The position numbers and the translations under genes were made by a program. 64,000 nt of DNA, taken from Deefgea chitinilytica. Lineage in GTDB: Bacteria > Pseudomonadota > Gammaproteobacteria > Burkholderiales > Chitinibacteraceae. Where the stretch lies: assembly GCF_016881405.1 (NCBI RefSeq), contig NZ_WOFE01000001.1, positions 62,001 through 126,000 on the forward strand, written 5' to 3'. The first letter of the stretch is position 1. Each line of letters opens with the position of its first letter. The notes beneath the pieces were generated by a model. That model saw nothing but the letters and a program-made list of their open reading frames with translations. It did no database searches and was not told where the DNA came from. This document shows, one piece after another, positions 8,962-17,079 of this stretch.

Positions 8962-10276
8962 TGCAAATCATCTCTGAAATCCTTACACCAATTCTTCTAC
9001 CTTCTCTGATAGCATAGTTTGTCCCTCGATCTTCAGGATAGATCTGCGCCATCGAACAAAGATGCATGCCTTCGGGTCCATCCTCACTTGGAATTAATGA
9101 ACCATAATATTTTTCAACGACTGGCTGGGACCAGCGAGCTTTCCAAAGATGGTGCTTATGCACCAAAGATTTTTTAAAACTAGGGAACATTTTTTGGAGG
9201 TATGGAATTGCATACTCCAAAAATTGGTCCGCAGCCATTGAGTAAAGCTTGTCGGTGTGAGGTAAGTATTTTGATAAATATACAATGTGGCGCCCACCAT
9301 ATGTTTCCGGCCGTTCAAAATTGGTATGCTCGATGACGCCAACAAAAGGGAAGGTTGGATCATTAACATTCAACCAATATGTCTTTGATAATGGCTCATC
9401 GAGCTCCAATACCAGACATATATTACCAATGTATTGAATCCTGTTAAGAGCCTGAAGGTATTCAGGGGGCGCCCAGCTTTCAATCATCTTAGCTGTTATA
9501 GGCAATGAAGTTGTGAAAAGAATCCTATCGGAAGTAATTGACCCGGATGACGTTTCAACTAGCCATTTATCCTCATGCCGCTTAGCTGCGACCACAGCCG
9601 AATTTAGCAAAATTGTCCCACCGAGATCTCGAATCTTTTGTGCAAGGGCCTCAGCCAGTGCAACAAAGCCGCCCTTAAAGTAAGCTAACCGCTCTTCTCC
9701 ACCTTTTCCTCGGCTACCTCCACGTAGCTTCAGCTTGTTCCAGAACCAAACAGCAGATACATCTTCTGCGTATGGGCCGAATTTTCCCTTTAATAGGGGC
9801 TGCCAGATGACCCTGTAAACATTCTCTCCACCTAACTCATTAAGCCATTCGTGAGCAGTCTTACTTTCAAGTGCCTTCCAATCTTTAACGCGTCTTGCTC
9901 TCAACGCTAGCAGTCCTAAACGGATTCGATCTGTAAAAGAAAGGGGTTTAAAGTTTAGCAAATCCCATGGAGTTGAAAGTCTAAAAAAATTATTCGCATA
10001 GTACACCCCGGTATTTGTTGGATTAATTTCAACTCTATCTTTTAGACCCAGCTCCGCTATCAATGTCATCACATCCAAATCATTGGTAAACCAGTGATGA
10101 TAGAATCTATCAAGCTTTTCACCTTCCACATCGAAGGCAGCTGCAAGCCCGCCAACCTCACCCTCTGATTCAAGTACAGTTACTTTGACCCCTTTTCTTG
10201 CGAGTTCGTAGGCTGCAGATAGTCCGGTAAATCCTGCGCCAACAATTGATACATGTGTTTTTGTATAGTCAGTCAT
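8948..10276 (-). CDS. FAD-dependent oxidoreductase (amine oxidase / protoporphyrinogen oxidase-like fold)
   Basis: A 442-residue flavoprotein. The dinucleotide-binding motif GAGFTGLSAA (13-22) is followed by VLESEGEVGGLAAAF, typical of the amine oxidase/UDP-galactopyranose mutase superfamily, and FDRFYHHWF-like residues fit the group often encoded next to GT2 and flippase genes. The C-terminal region MHLCSMAQIYPEDRGTNYA resembles the second FAD contact. The reaction is unknown. The context, between a flippase-like protein and a GT-C-like enzyme, suggests it acts on a lipid-linked sugar or polyprenyl intermediate rather than on haem precursors (inference). It starts 9 bases after the flippase gene stops. 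Confidence 0.75.
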   Translation of the reverse strand: MTDYTKTHVSIVGAGFTGLSAAYELARKGVKVTVLESEGEVGGLAAAFDVEGEKLDRFYHHWFTNDLDVMTLIAELGLKDRVEINPTNTGVYYANNFFRLSTPWDLLNFKPLSFTDRIRLGLLALRARRVKDWKALESKTAHEWLNELGGENVYRVIWQPLLKGKFGPYAEDVSAVWFWNKLKLRGGSRGKGGEERLAYFKGGFVALAEALAQKIRDLGGTILLNSAVVAAKRHEDKWLVETSSGSITSDRILFTTSLPITAKMIESWAPPEYLQALNRIQYIGNICLVLELDEPLSKTYWLNVNDPTFPFVGVIEHTNFERPETYGGRHIVYLSKYLPHTDKLYSMAADQFLEYAIPYLQKMFPSFKKSLVHKHHLWKARWSQPVVEKYYGSLIPSEDGPEGMHLCSMAQIYPEDRGTNYAIREGRRIGVRISEMICNGGN

Positions 10277-10285
10277 AATTTTTTC

Positions 10286-11254
10286 TCAGTTCTTTGGAAT
10301 TTTTATTGGATTTGCAATTAAATAGATGCCCCCAGCGAGGCTAGGAGGCAGCCACAAAACCGCATGAACAATAAATGCAAAAGCCACCGAGCTAGTTGTT
10401 GAGTTGCCCATGGCGATCATCGATTGTGCCGTGAAATAATCGAATGTTCCTACATAACCTGGCGTACTAGGTATCACGGTAGCAAGGGTGCCAACTGGTA
10501 GCGCAACCCAAGAGGCAAGGTCATTTGATATATCAGGCAGCGATAGAGCCACGAACCAAAAAACCAATCCTTCACTAATCCAGGCAATAAATGACCAGAG
10601 AACCAGTTTAATAATTGTTGTCCTTTGTGATGTGTGGCCTAGAGCAACAAAAATTTTTAACAATTCTTCTTTGAATTTTGTGCCTAATCTAGTATTTAGT
10701 TTATAAATTAAATCTGCGATGAAGAAAGCAGGCTTCTTGAAAGTCCCTGGAAAAAACAGTAAGAATAAAATCGCAATTGCTGCGAATATCAATACGCTAC
10801 CTTCAACACCAACTAGGGCCGAGGAGTCCATTCCAAAATAGGTCAAGGCAATTCCAAGAGACGAGACAACCATTAGCAGATCTAAGAGCCGCTCGACAAA
10901 TAACGAAGTAAGCGAAGTAGAAGCGCTAATTTCCAAACGGCTGTTGAAAGCAAAGGCACGGAGGATATCGCCCGCTCTGAACGGTAAAATATTGTTAGCC
11001 GCAACACTCGCCATTAAAGGTCCAGAGCAGTTTTTCCATTGAAGCCGAGGGTTTTCTTGCAGCAGCATTAAACGCCACCTCTCGAGTCTGCAGCAATAGC
11101 CAGCAAAGAAAACAAATATCACCCCTGCGATATATGGAATCTTTACCTGCTTAAAACTAACGATCAGATCGTGAAAGTTGACATTTTTAAAAATTAGCCA
11201 GACAAAAAATACGGCAACCACAGCGCCGATTAATGTTCTTGATATTTTTTTCAT
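10286..11254 (-). CDS. Flippase-like membrane protein (LPG synthase TM / UPF0104 family)
   Basis: A 322-residue membrane protein with about seven to eight hydrophobic segments. The pattern NNILPFRAGDILRAF near residue 93 and VERLLDLLMV near 125 are hallmarks of the PF03706 family (the AglD / lysylphosphatidylglycerol synthase transmembrane domain). PSTPGYVGTFDYF near 268 is the matching conserved C-terminal motif. It lacks the soluble aminoacyl-transfer domain of MprF, so lipid translocation or support of a polyprenyl-linked sugar pathway is likelier. It overlaps the upstream GtrB-like gene by 4 bases (ATGA), indicating coupling. Confidence 0.8.
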   Translation of the reverse strand: MKKISRTLIGAVVAVFFVWLIFKNVNFHDLIVSFKQVKIPYIAGVIFVFFAGYCCRLERWRLMLLQENPRLQWKNCSGPLMASVAANNILPFRAGDILRAFAFNSRLEISASTSLTSLFVERLLDLLMVVSSLGIALTYFGMDSSALVGVEGSVLIFAAIAILFLLFFPGTFKKPAFFIADLIYKLNTRLGTKFKEELLKIFVALGHTSQRTTIIKLVLWSFIAWISEGLVFWFVALSLPDISNDLASWVALPVGTLATVIPSTPGYVGTFDYFTAQSMIAMGNSTTSSVAFAFIVHAVLWLPPSLAGGIYLIANPIKIPKN

Positions 11255-12252
11255 CGCGGCGTTTTATACACTACTGGACTGCGAGAGATGGCTGGGCCAT
11301 TTTCATGAAATCCTACGTACTCCTGAACTACATACAACGGCCTATTTTTTATTTCATTATATATTCGCCCGATGTACTCCCCAAGAATACCAATACATAC
11401 CAGCTGAACCCCGCCTATAAACAGCACGGCGATCATTAGCGCCGTCCAACCTTCTACCCAAGTGCTTGTAAATACCCTTAAAAATAGAGCGTATGCAATT
11501 CCCATCAATGCTATTACCGCTGAAATCATCCCTACACCAACAGACATTTGTAGCGGCTTTGTAGAAAATGATAAAACGCCATCAGTGGCAAAGCGAAGCA
11601 TTTTTTTTAGCGGATATTTAGACTGCCCAGCGAAACGCTCTGCTCTTTTATATGGCAAAGCAGTTTGTTTGAAACCTACCCAGCTAACCATCCCGCGAAC
11701 AAACCGATCACGCTCCGGCATTGCTCGCAATGTATCGACGACTGAGCGGCTCATCAAACGAAAGTCACCAGTGTCTAGAGGAATTGGCACGTCGGAAAGT
11801 TTGTTTAGCAGTCGATAGAAACTACGCGCTGTGGCTAGCTTGAACGCGGATTCCCCGGGTCTTTCGGTACGTGTACCATATACTACATCGTAACCGTCTC
11901 TCCATTTATCAATCATCTGGTGAACCACCTCTGGAGGATCTTGTAGATCAGCGTCTATCAGAACAACGGCGTCACCAAGTGCTGCATCAATACCCGCAGT
12001 TACTGCTATCTGATGACCAAAGTTGCGTGCAAAAAATATCACTTTGACTCTGGCATCGTCAGCCGCAAACTTTTTAAGCAACTCTCGAGTTTTATCTTTA
12101 CTACCATCGTCAATAAATATTATTTCAAAATTTAAGTCTTTTAGTTCTTGACAAAAGATATTGAGGCGTTTAAAAGTTTCTGAAATTACTTCTTCTTCGT
12201 TGAAGCACGGAACTACAATTGAAAGAAGTTTCTTGTTTTCAGGAATTTGCAT
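11251..12252 (-). CDS. GtrB/DPM1-like polyprenyl-phosphate glycosyltransferase
   Basis: A 333-residue family 2 glycosyltransferase with two C-terminal membrane helices (about 232-258 and 270-297). It probably loads a hexose onto undecaprenyl phosphate at the cytoplasmic face. N-terminal strand LSIVVPCFNEEE, IFIDDGSKDKT and the catalytic VVLIDADLQDPPEV near residue 95 match the dolichol-phosphate mannose synthase group. The membrane part with GGVQLVCIGILGEYIGRIYNE is the standard GtrB/ArnC ending. It begins 5 bases after the restored end of galE. Together with the flippase-like and GT-C-like genes it forms a complete three-step glycan-modification set. Confidence 0.9.
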   Translation of the reverse strand: MQIPENKKLLSIVVPCFNEEEVISETFKRLNIFCQELKDLNFEIIFIDDGSKDKTRELLKKFAADDARVKVIFFARNFGHQIAVTAGIDAALGDAVVLIDADLQDPPEVVHQMIDKWRDGYDVVYGTRTERPGESAFKLATARSFYRLLNKLSDVPIPLDTGDFRLMSRSVVDTLRAMPERDRFVRGMVSWVGFKQTALPYKRAERFAGQSKYPLKKMLRFATDGVLSFSTKPLQMSVGVGMISAVIALMGIAYALFLRVFTSTWVEGWTALMIAVLFIGGVQLVCIGILGEYIGRIYNEIKNRPLYVVQEYVGFHENGPAISRSPVVYKTPR

Positions 12253-12257
12253 GGTAG

Positions 12258-13279
12258 TTACCGATATCTGTTAGGTTTATTTTTTTGCCAGCGCCATGTG
12301 TCTTCACACATCCTGTTGATGCCTAGTTGCGCCTCCCAGCCGAGCATGTTTTTGGCTAGAGTCGAATCTGCGTAGTATTCCGCTAAATCTCCTACGCCTC
12401 TGCTTACAATTTATAGTGGACTAGCTTCCCTGATGCTGTCTCTAAAGCACGAACCCTCTCGAGAACTCTGTATGGCAGACTAGTCCCCAAGTTGACGGTT
12501 ATCAGCGAATCATCATCGCTATCAATAAGCCTATTTAGCGTTGCCAAGTGGCCAGCAGCCAGGTCTTCAACATGAATGTAGTCTCTTCGGCCAGTACAAT
12601 CTGGGGTTGTATAGTCGCCTCCAAACACGGACAGCTTTGTTCGCTTCCTGACCGCAACTTGAGCAATAAAGGGCATCAGGTTATTCGGTACGCCTGAAGG
12701 AACTTCGCTGATCATCCCCGACACATGCGCTCCCACAGGATTAAAGTAACGCAGCAGGGCTATTCCCCAATAGGGCTGCGACTTCTTGATATTCTGAAGA
12801 ATGTCCTCAACGATGAGTTTGGCTCGACCATAAAAGTTGATGGGCGCCAGAGGCGTATCTTCGCGATACTGCTCATAACCAGGGTCCCCGTAAACTGTGG
12901 CTGAAGACGAGAAGACTACGGTCTGAACATCTGCCCGAGCCATTTTTTCGAAGAGAACAACACTGCCAGACACATTGCTATCGTAATATTTGAGCGGGTG
13001 CGCTTCTGATTCGACAGCTGCCTTCAGGCCGGCAAAATGGATGACCGAACTAATTGAATGATTTTTGAACATATTTTGAAGGGCGGCTCGATCTCGAATG
13101 TCGCTTTTAATGAATGTGGGATGCTTTCCTGTAAGTTTGACGATTCGATCGAGTACCGAGCGACTACTGTTGGAAAGATTGTCGAAAAGCACGACAGAAA
13201 AACCAGCTACAATTAGCTGCACCACAGTATGTGAGCCAATATATCCCGTACCACCTGTGACTAAGATTTTTCCACCCAT
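12258..13279 (-). pseudogene. galE: UDP-glucose 4-epimerase, frameshifted near the 3' end
   Basis: GalE interconverts UDP-glucose and UDP-galactose. The frame from 13279 has the NAD motif GGTGYIGSHT, SSSATVYG, the YGRAKL catalytic Tyr-Lys region and RYFNPVGAH, but stops at 12404 after 291 residues ending in GKLVHYKL. The next frame continues without a break as IVSRGVGDLAEYYADSTLAK and then GINRMCEDTWRWQ, the normal GalE C-terminus, to a TAA at 12258. Adding one A to the AAA run at 12410-12412 would restore a 340-residue protein, the usual length. This is a recent one-base deletion, a translational slip site, or a sequencing error. No clear ribosome-binding site precedes the ATG. Confidence 0.88.
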
Positions 13280-13859
13280 CGAAGACTTTATTCGCTAAAG
13301 TATGTGTAAATCGTTCCATTTTAGCCTACGGGGGGGGGGGGGGGCGTCACCTTTTCTGCATGCTTTCACCATTATCTTGGCGCTCCTCTGCGTCCACAGG
13401 CGCCCCGTAGGAGTAGGCTAAGGCCTCCGCTTTCCTCAGGCGAACCAGACCTGGCAGCCTTTTCCCGGCCGCCCATACCCACTTGATTAACTCCGCGGGG
13501 ACGCCTTCGTGTTCGCCAAGGTTGGTGATATTCAGATTTGGTGTTGATGGTTTTTGCTCCGTGGAGTCGCTTTTGTCCCCTCTCCCTTGACGGGAGAGGG
13601 CTAGGGTGAGGGTGAAACTTTGAATTTATCGTTAAATCAAGCGTTTCCACCCCTATCCCAACCTTCCCCCATCAAGGGGGAAGGGCTACGTCAGCTAATT
13701 TTCAATCATATCAACACCTAATCTGAACATGTCCCCACGGTTCGCCTTCTGCAGCAGGGTTGAGCGCTATAGCGCCCCGGCTCCGAGGTTGAAGGTGCAA
13801 GACACCAAGGAGTCGAACGGTAAATATTTAAAGAACAGCTGAGTTTCATGGAGGCGAAA
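13280..13859. repeat. 580-base repeat-rich gap upstream of galE
   Basis: No supported gene. It holds the 15-G run (13330-13344); an inverted pair TTAGCCTAC...GGGG (13321-13333) and its reverse complement (13403-13421); a REP-like hairpin CCCTCTCCC/GGGAGAGGG (13578-13586, 13592-13600); and a second, CCTTCCCCC/GGGGGAAGG (13662-13670, 13676-13684). A 92-codon minus-strand frame across this region is a translation of these repeats and is not credible as a protein. Confidence 0.65.
13318..13350 (-). promoter_or_regulatory. Putative galE promoter containing a 15-base G/C homopolymer
   Basis: Read on the minus strand, TAAAAT (13318-13323) fits a -10 box 38 bases before the galE ATG. Upstream come GTAGGC, a run of 15 C (13330-13344), then GTGACG (13345-13350), a weak -35-like match (4 of 6). 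The spacer would be 21 bases, 15 of them the homopolymer. A change in tract length would alter the spacing, as in phase-variable Neisseria promoters. The boxes are weak matches, so the promoter itself is inference; the tract is directly visible. Confidence 0.4.
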
Positions 13860-14444
13860 CTACTTTAATACTGTAATGATCAATTGTAGAGCATCCTGTA
13901 TTGCTGTATTTGCAGTATTTATCTTTAAGTAGGGGTGTGAAGGTGGTTCGTATGGTGATGAAATACCCGTGAACTCAATAATCTCACCACATCTCGCTTT
14001 TTTATATAGGCCTTTGGGGTCTCTCTGTTCGCAATCGTGCAGCGACGTGCTCACATAAATTTCTTTGTAGTTTTCTTCTCCAATAATCTTTTTTGCGAGT
14101 TCACGATCGCTAATGAATGGCGAAATAAAAGAAGTTAATACAATAATACCTGCATCATTCATTAATTTACTAACTTCAGCAATTCTTCTAATATTTTCTG
14201 AACGATCTTCAGCAGAAAACCCGAGGTTGCTGTTCAATCCATGGCGGATATTATCGCCATCTAATACATAACAAAGCTTTCCATCATCAAATAATTTTTT
14301 TTCTAAAGCATAGGCTAGCGTGGTTTTCCCTGATGCGCTCAAGCCAGTAAACCAAAAAGTGCAGGCTTTTTGTTTAATTAGCGACTCTCGCTGCTCTTGG
14401 TTTACTTGCCCGATTGTTTTAACTATATTTTCTGATTTTTTCAT
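13860..14444 (-). CDS. cysC: Adenylyl-sulfate (APS) kinase
   Basis: Phosphorylates APS at the 3' position to give PAPS. The 194-residue protein has the P-loop GLSASGKT (34-41) and the APS-binding motif DGDNIRHGLN (62-71), followed by GFSAEDRSENIRR, all diagnostic for CysC. It is the last gene of a minus-strand run cysQ, TauE-type exporter, glycosyltransferase, cysC, and starts 10 bases after the glycosyltransferase. No sulfate adenylyltransferase (cysD/cysN) or PAPS reductase is nearby. The setting beside a glycosyltransferase and next to surface-glycan genes raises the option that its PAPS serves sulfation rather than cysteine synthesis, but no sulfotransferase is seen here. Confidence 0.93.
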   Translation of the reverse strand: MKKSENIVKTIGQVNQEQRESLIKQKACTFWFTGLSASGKTTLAYALEKKLFDDGKLCYVLDGDNIRHGLNSNLGFSAEDRSENIRRIAEVSKLMNDAGIIVLTSFISPFISDRELAKKIIGEENYKEIYVSTSLHDCEQRDPKGLYKKARCGEIIEFTGISSPYEPPSHPYLKINTANTAIQDALQLIITVLK

Positions 14445-14454
14445 TTTTAGAAAT

Positions 14455-15453
14455 TCACTTCAAGAATCTTAATAGGGATAAAATTTTCCAGCTGCTGGCG
14501 ATTCTGTTTTTTTGAATCTTGCGTCGCTGTGCAAATGCAATATGTATTCCAAAAAAAGCGTCTCTTTTTGATTTTCCAATAATATATTGCCTTCTAGTAT
14601 AAAAAACAAGCAAGGTCACAATATTTAGCATTATATGAACTGGCAAAAATAATAGTAGTAAAGGTGTGGGCATATTTCGAATGAAAACCCATACTAGATT
14701 GCGATGGCCATGGTATACCGCGAAGTCGCTGTGTTTACCACCTGATGTTGCTGATCCAACATGGGTGACGACCGCTGAGGGTACAAACCAACTATTATAG
14801 CCAGCGAGTCGTAGACGAAATCCTAGATCTATATCTTCCATATAGCAGAAGAAGCTCTCTTCAAACTCACCAACGTTTCGTAAAGCATCCATTCTGTATA
14901 AGGCAGCTGCGGCACATGGGGAAAAAATTTCTTTTTCTAGTAAGGGTTCAATTGGGTATTTGTGGTTGTGTAGCTCCCGCCAAGCGAGCCCTGAAATATG
15001 GTAGCAATCACCAATTCCATCGATTTTAGGCTCTACTGTATCCATTAATTGCAAAGAGCCAAATGAAGCTGCCTCAGGGTGTCGCTCTGCTGCCTCTAGT
15101 AGATTTTTGAGCCAATCTGGCGCTGGAAAAGCATCTGGATTGAGGAGTGCAACATAAGTTGTGTCTATTTTTTGTAGAGCAATATTATTAGCTTTTGCGA
15201 AACCAGTATTTTCTGTTAATTCGATTAATTCTATTGAGTATTGATTACGAATGTTATCTAGGCTGTTATCTGTACTTGCATTGTCAACTACATAAATAGT
15301 TTTAGGTTTTATTGTCTGTCTGGATAGGTGTTCAATGCATTCTGATAGTAATTTGCCGGCATTCCAGTTGACTATAATAATGCTAACGGAATTGTTTTTT
15401 TCAAGAGTCGAATTTTGTATTGAGTTGATTCTTGGGGTGTGCATGGATGGCAT
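14455..15453 (-). CDS. Family 2 glycosyltransferase (WbbL-like)
   Basis: A 332-residue glycosyltransferase. The N-terminal strand VSIIIVNWNAGKLL, VDNASTDNS and ALLNPDAFPAPDWL are the classic motifs of WbbL/rhamnosyltransferase-type family 2 enzymes, and FFCYMEDIDLGFRLRLAG carries the conserved ED acceptor-side motif. A hydrophobic stretch near residues 262-285 could anchor it to the membrane. The start could be 15453 or the ATG three codons later (15444). It lies between a TauE-type exporter and cysC in one tight operon, an unusual position for a glycan enzyme. Sugar specificity unknown. Confidence 0.85.
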   Translation of the reverse strand: MPSMHTPRINSIQNSTLEKNNSVSIIIVNWNAGKLLSECIEHLSRQTIKPKTIYVVDNASTDNSLDNIRNQYSIELIELTENTGFAKANNIALQKIDTTYVALLNPDAFPAPDWLKNLLEAAERHPEAASFGSLQLMDTVEPKIDGIGDCYHISGLAWRELHNHKYPIEPLLEKEIFSPCAAAALYRMDALRNVGEFEESFFCYMEDIDLGFRLRLAGYNSWFVPSAVVTHVGSATSGGKHSDFAVYHGHRNLVWVFIRNMPTPLLLLFLPVHIMLNIVTLLVFYTRRQYIIGKSKRDAFFGIHIAFAQRRKIQKNRIASSWKILSLLRFLK

Positions 15454-15469
15454 TTGTTTTCTTTTTAAT

Positions 15470-16255
15470 TTAAATTTTATTAAACATTTTTAGACTAATA
15501 AAAATTAGAGTCAAAGCAATGGCGTATCTTAATAGTGAGTCTGGTAGTTTTATACCTAGCTTGCTACCGATTATAATTCCAGGTACAGAGCCCATAAGCA
15601 TGCTAAATAATACAATAAAATCTACATTTCCCATTGCTATGTAGCCTATCGCAGCGACATATGCAAGGGGGGTTGCGTGTGCTATATCAGTGCCGACAAG
15701 CTTTATGCCATTCATCCGCAGTGGGTATAAATACACCAACATAACAGTACCTATAGTGCCTGCACCAATTGAGGTCAGGCTTACTATAATACCAAGTGCC
15801 CCTCCCATTAATATGGTTAGAATTGGTTGATATACCTTAAATTTTTCTGGTGTTTGTAGACGTTTGTTCCGTCCTAATTGAAAAAGCCATGGTTTTAATA
15901 GTATTATAAGTGCTGTTGTAAATAAAATAATACTTAATGGCTTTGTTAATTCTGAGCTTGTTTCTGAATTAAAACCTAATAGATAGACTATTGTCAATGT
16001 TATAATGGCGCTAGGTATGCTTCCTTTTGCCATTCTTTGTACAATCATCCAGTCAACTGTTTTGTTTTTAATATGAATAAAGCTGCCAAACGTTTTAGTT
16101 ATCGCAGCGAAGCATAAATTGGTACCAATTGCAGTTGTAGGTGCAACGCCGAATAGCCAGATTAACAAAGGAGTCATTAATGACCCACCACCCATGCCAG
16201 TTGCACCAATTATTATTCCGACAAGTAGACCAGCAATTAAATTGTATAGTTCCAT
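15470..16255 (-). CDS. TauE/SafE-family membrane permease (sulfite exporter-like)
   Basis: A 261-residue inner-membrane protein with about eight hydrophobic helices. The N-terminal GLLVGIIIGATGMGGGSLMTPLL and the internal copy LGIIVSLTSIGAGTIGTVML are the paired glycine-rich motifs of the TauE/SafE (PF01925) family, which exports sulfite, sulfoacetate or other organosulfur anions. It begins one base after cysQ ends, so the two are coupled. With cysQ and cysC it points to sulfur-nucleotide metabolism: sulfite or sulfate movement linked to PAPS turnover (inference). Confidence 0.85.
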   Translation of the reverse strand: MELYNLIAGLLVGIIIGATGMGGGSLMTPLLIWLFGVAPTTAIGTNLCFAAITKTFGSFIHIKNKTVDWMIVQRMAKGSIPSAIITLTIVYLLGFNSETSSELTKPLSIILFTTALIILLKPWLFQLGRNKRLQTPEKFKVYQPILTILMGGALGIIVSLTSIGAGTIGTVMLVYLYPLRMNGIKLVGTDIAHATPLAYVAAIGYIAMGNVDFIVLFSMLMGSVPGIIIGSKLGIKLPDSLLRYAIALTLIFISLKMFNKI

Positions 16256-16256
16256 T

Positions 16257-17033
16257 TTACCAGGTTGCGGTCTTGCAATTGTTTGCTACGAAATGTGGAT
16301 TTTCAAAGTTATTCTTGCCATACGTCATAATTTTTTTGTCCACAGTAAAAATTTGACCCCCAGCTTCATTAAGTATCGCGTGTGCCGCAGCGATATCCCA
16401 CTCCATGGTTCTTCCTAGCCTAGGGTATAAATCAGCTTTACCATTTGCGATTAAGCAAAATTTTAATGAAGAACCTGCTGATATTTGTTCATTAATTGTT
16501 AAATTCTTTAGAAAGTATGACATAGCTGTCGCATCGCCATGTGAGCGGCTACCTACGACTGTTAAACCAATATTTGGAGTTTGGCGACAGGCGATTTTTT
16601 TTGTCACACCGGACTCAATGAGCCATGCCCCTTGATTTTTAGCTGCATAAAATAGCTGCTGAAGTGCTGGAGCAAAAACAACACCTATTATGGGATCTCC
16701 ATTTTTGATTAGAGCAATATTGACTGTGAATTCGCCCGTTCCAGATATAAATTCTTTTGTTCCATCTATAGGATCTACTAGCCAAAATAAACAATCTTTA
16801 ATACTGCTTGAATTATAGATAGTTGCTGCTTCTTCTGAAATAATTGGCAAGTTTGGTGTTAGAATTTTTAATTCATCAATGATGTACTGTTCAGCTTCAA
16901 GATCAGCAAGTGTAACAGGTGAAGAGTCATCTTTTAGTTTAAATGCAATTCGGGTGTCAAAGTGTTTTAATATCAGTGAACCAGTATTAATTGCAATATT
17001 TTTAACTGCATTGAGTAGTTCTAGATTATTCAT
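16257..17033 (-). CDS. cysQ: 3'(2'),5'-bisphosphate nucleotidase (PAP phosphatase)
   Basis: Hydrolyses PAP, the by-product of PAPS use, to AMP. The 258-residue protein belongs to the inositol monophosphatase superfamily: metal ligands in SEEAAT (66-71) and DPIDGTKEFI (87-96), and a late WDIAAAHAIL motif. GTKEF rather than GTxxF with other context favours CysQ over SuhB. First gene of the cysQ-tauE-GT2-cysC run, 46 bases downstream of rng. Finding both the enzyme that makes PAPS and the one that clears PAP in one operon suggests sustained PAPS use. Confidence 0.9.
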   Translation of the reverse strand: MNNLELLNAVKNIAINTGSLILKHFDTRIAFKLKDDSSPVTLADLEAEQYIIDELKILTPNLPIISEEAATIYNSSSIKDCLFWLVDPIDGTKEFISGTGEFTVNIALIKNGDPIIGVVFAPALQQLFYAAKNQGAWLIESGVTKKIACRQTPNIGLTVVGSRSHGDATAMSYFLKNLTINEQISAGSSLKFCLIANGKADLYPRLGRTMEWDIAAAHAILNEAGGQIFTVDKKIMTYGKNNFENPHFVANNCKTATW

Positions 17034-17079
17034 GAAATGTTTTGTGTAGTGTATGGAGTTAAATATTTAATGATCAAGT

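Noticed and set aside
13372-13650. 92-codon minus-strand frame upstream of galE
   Set aside because: It is a translation of GC-rich palindromic repeats; the peptide PHPSPLPSRERG is typical of such spurious frames, and no ribosome-binding site or family match is seen.
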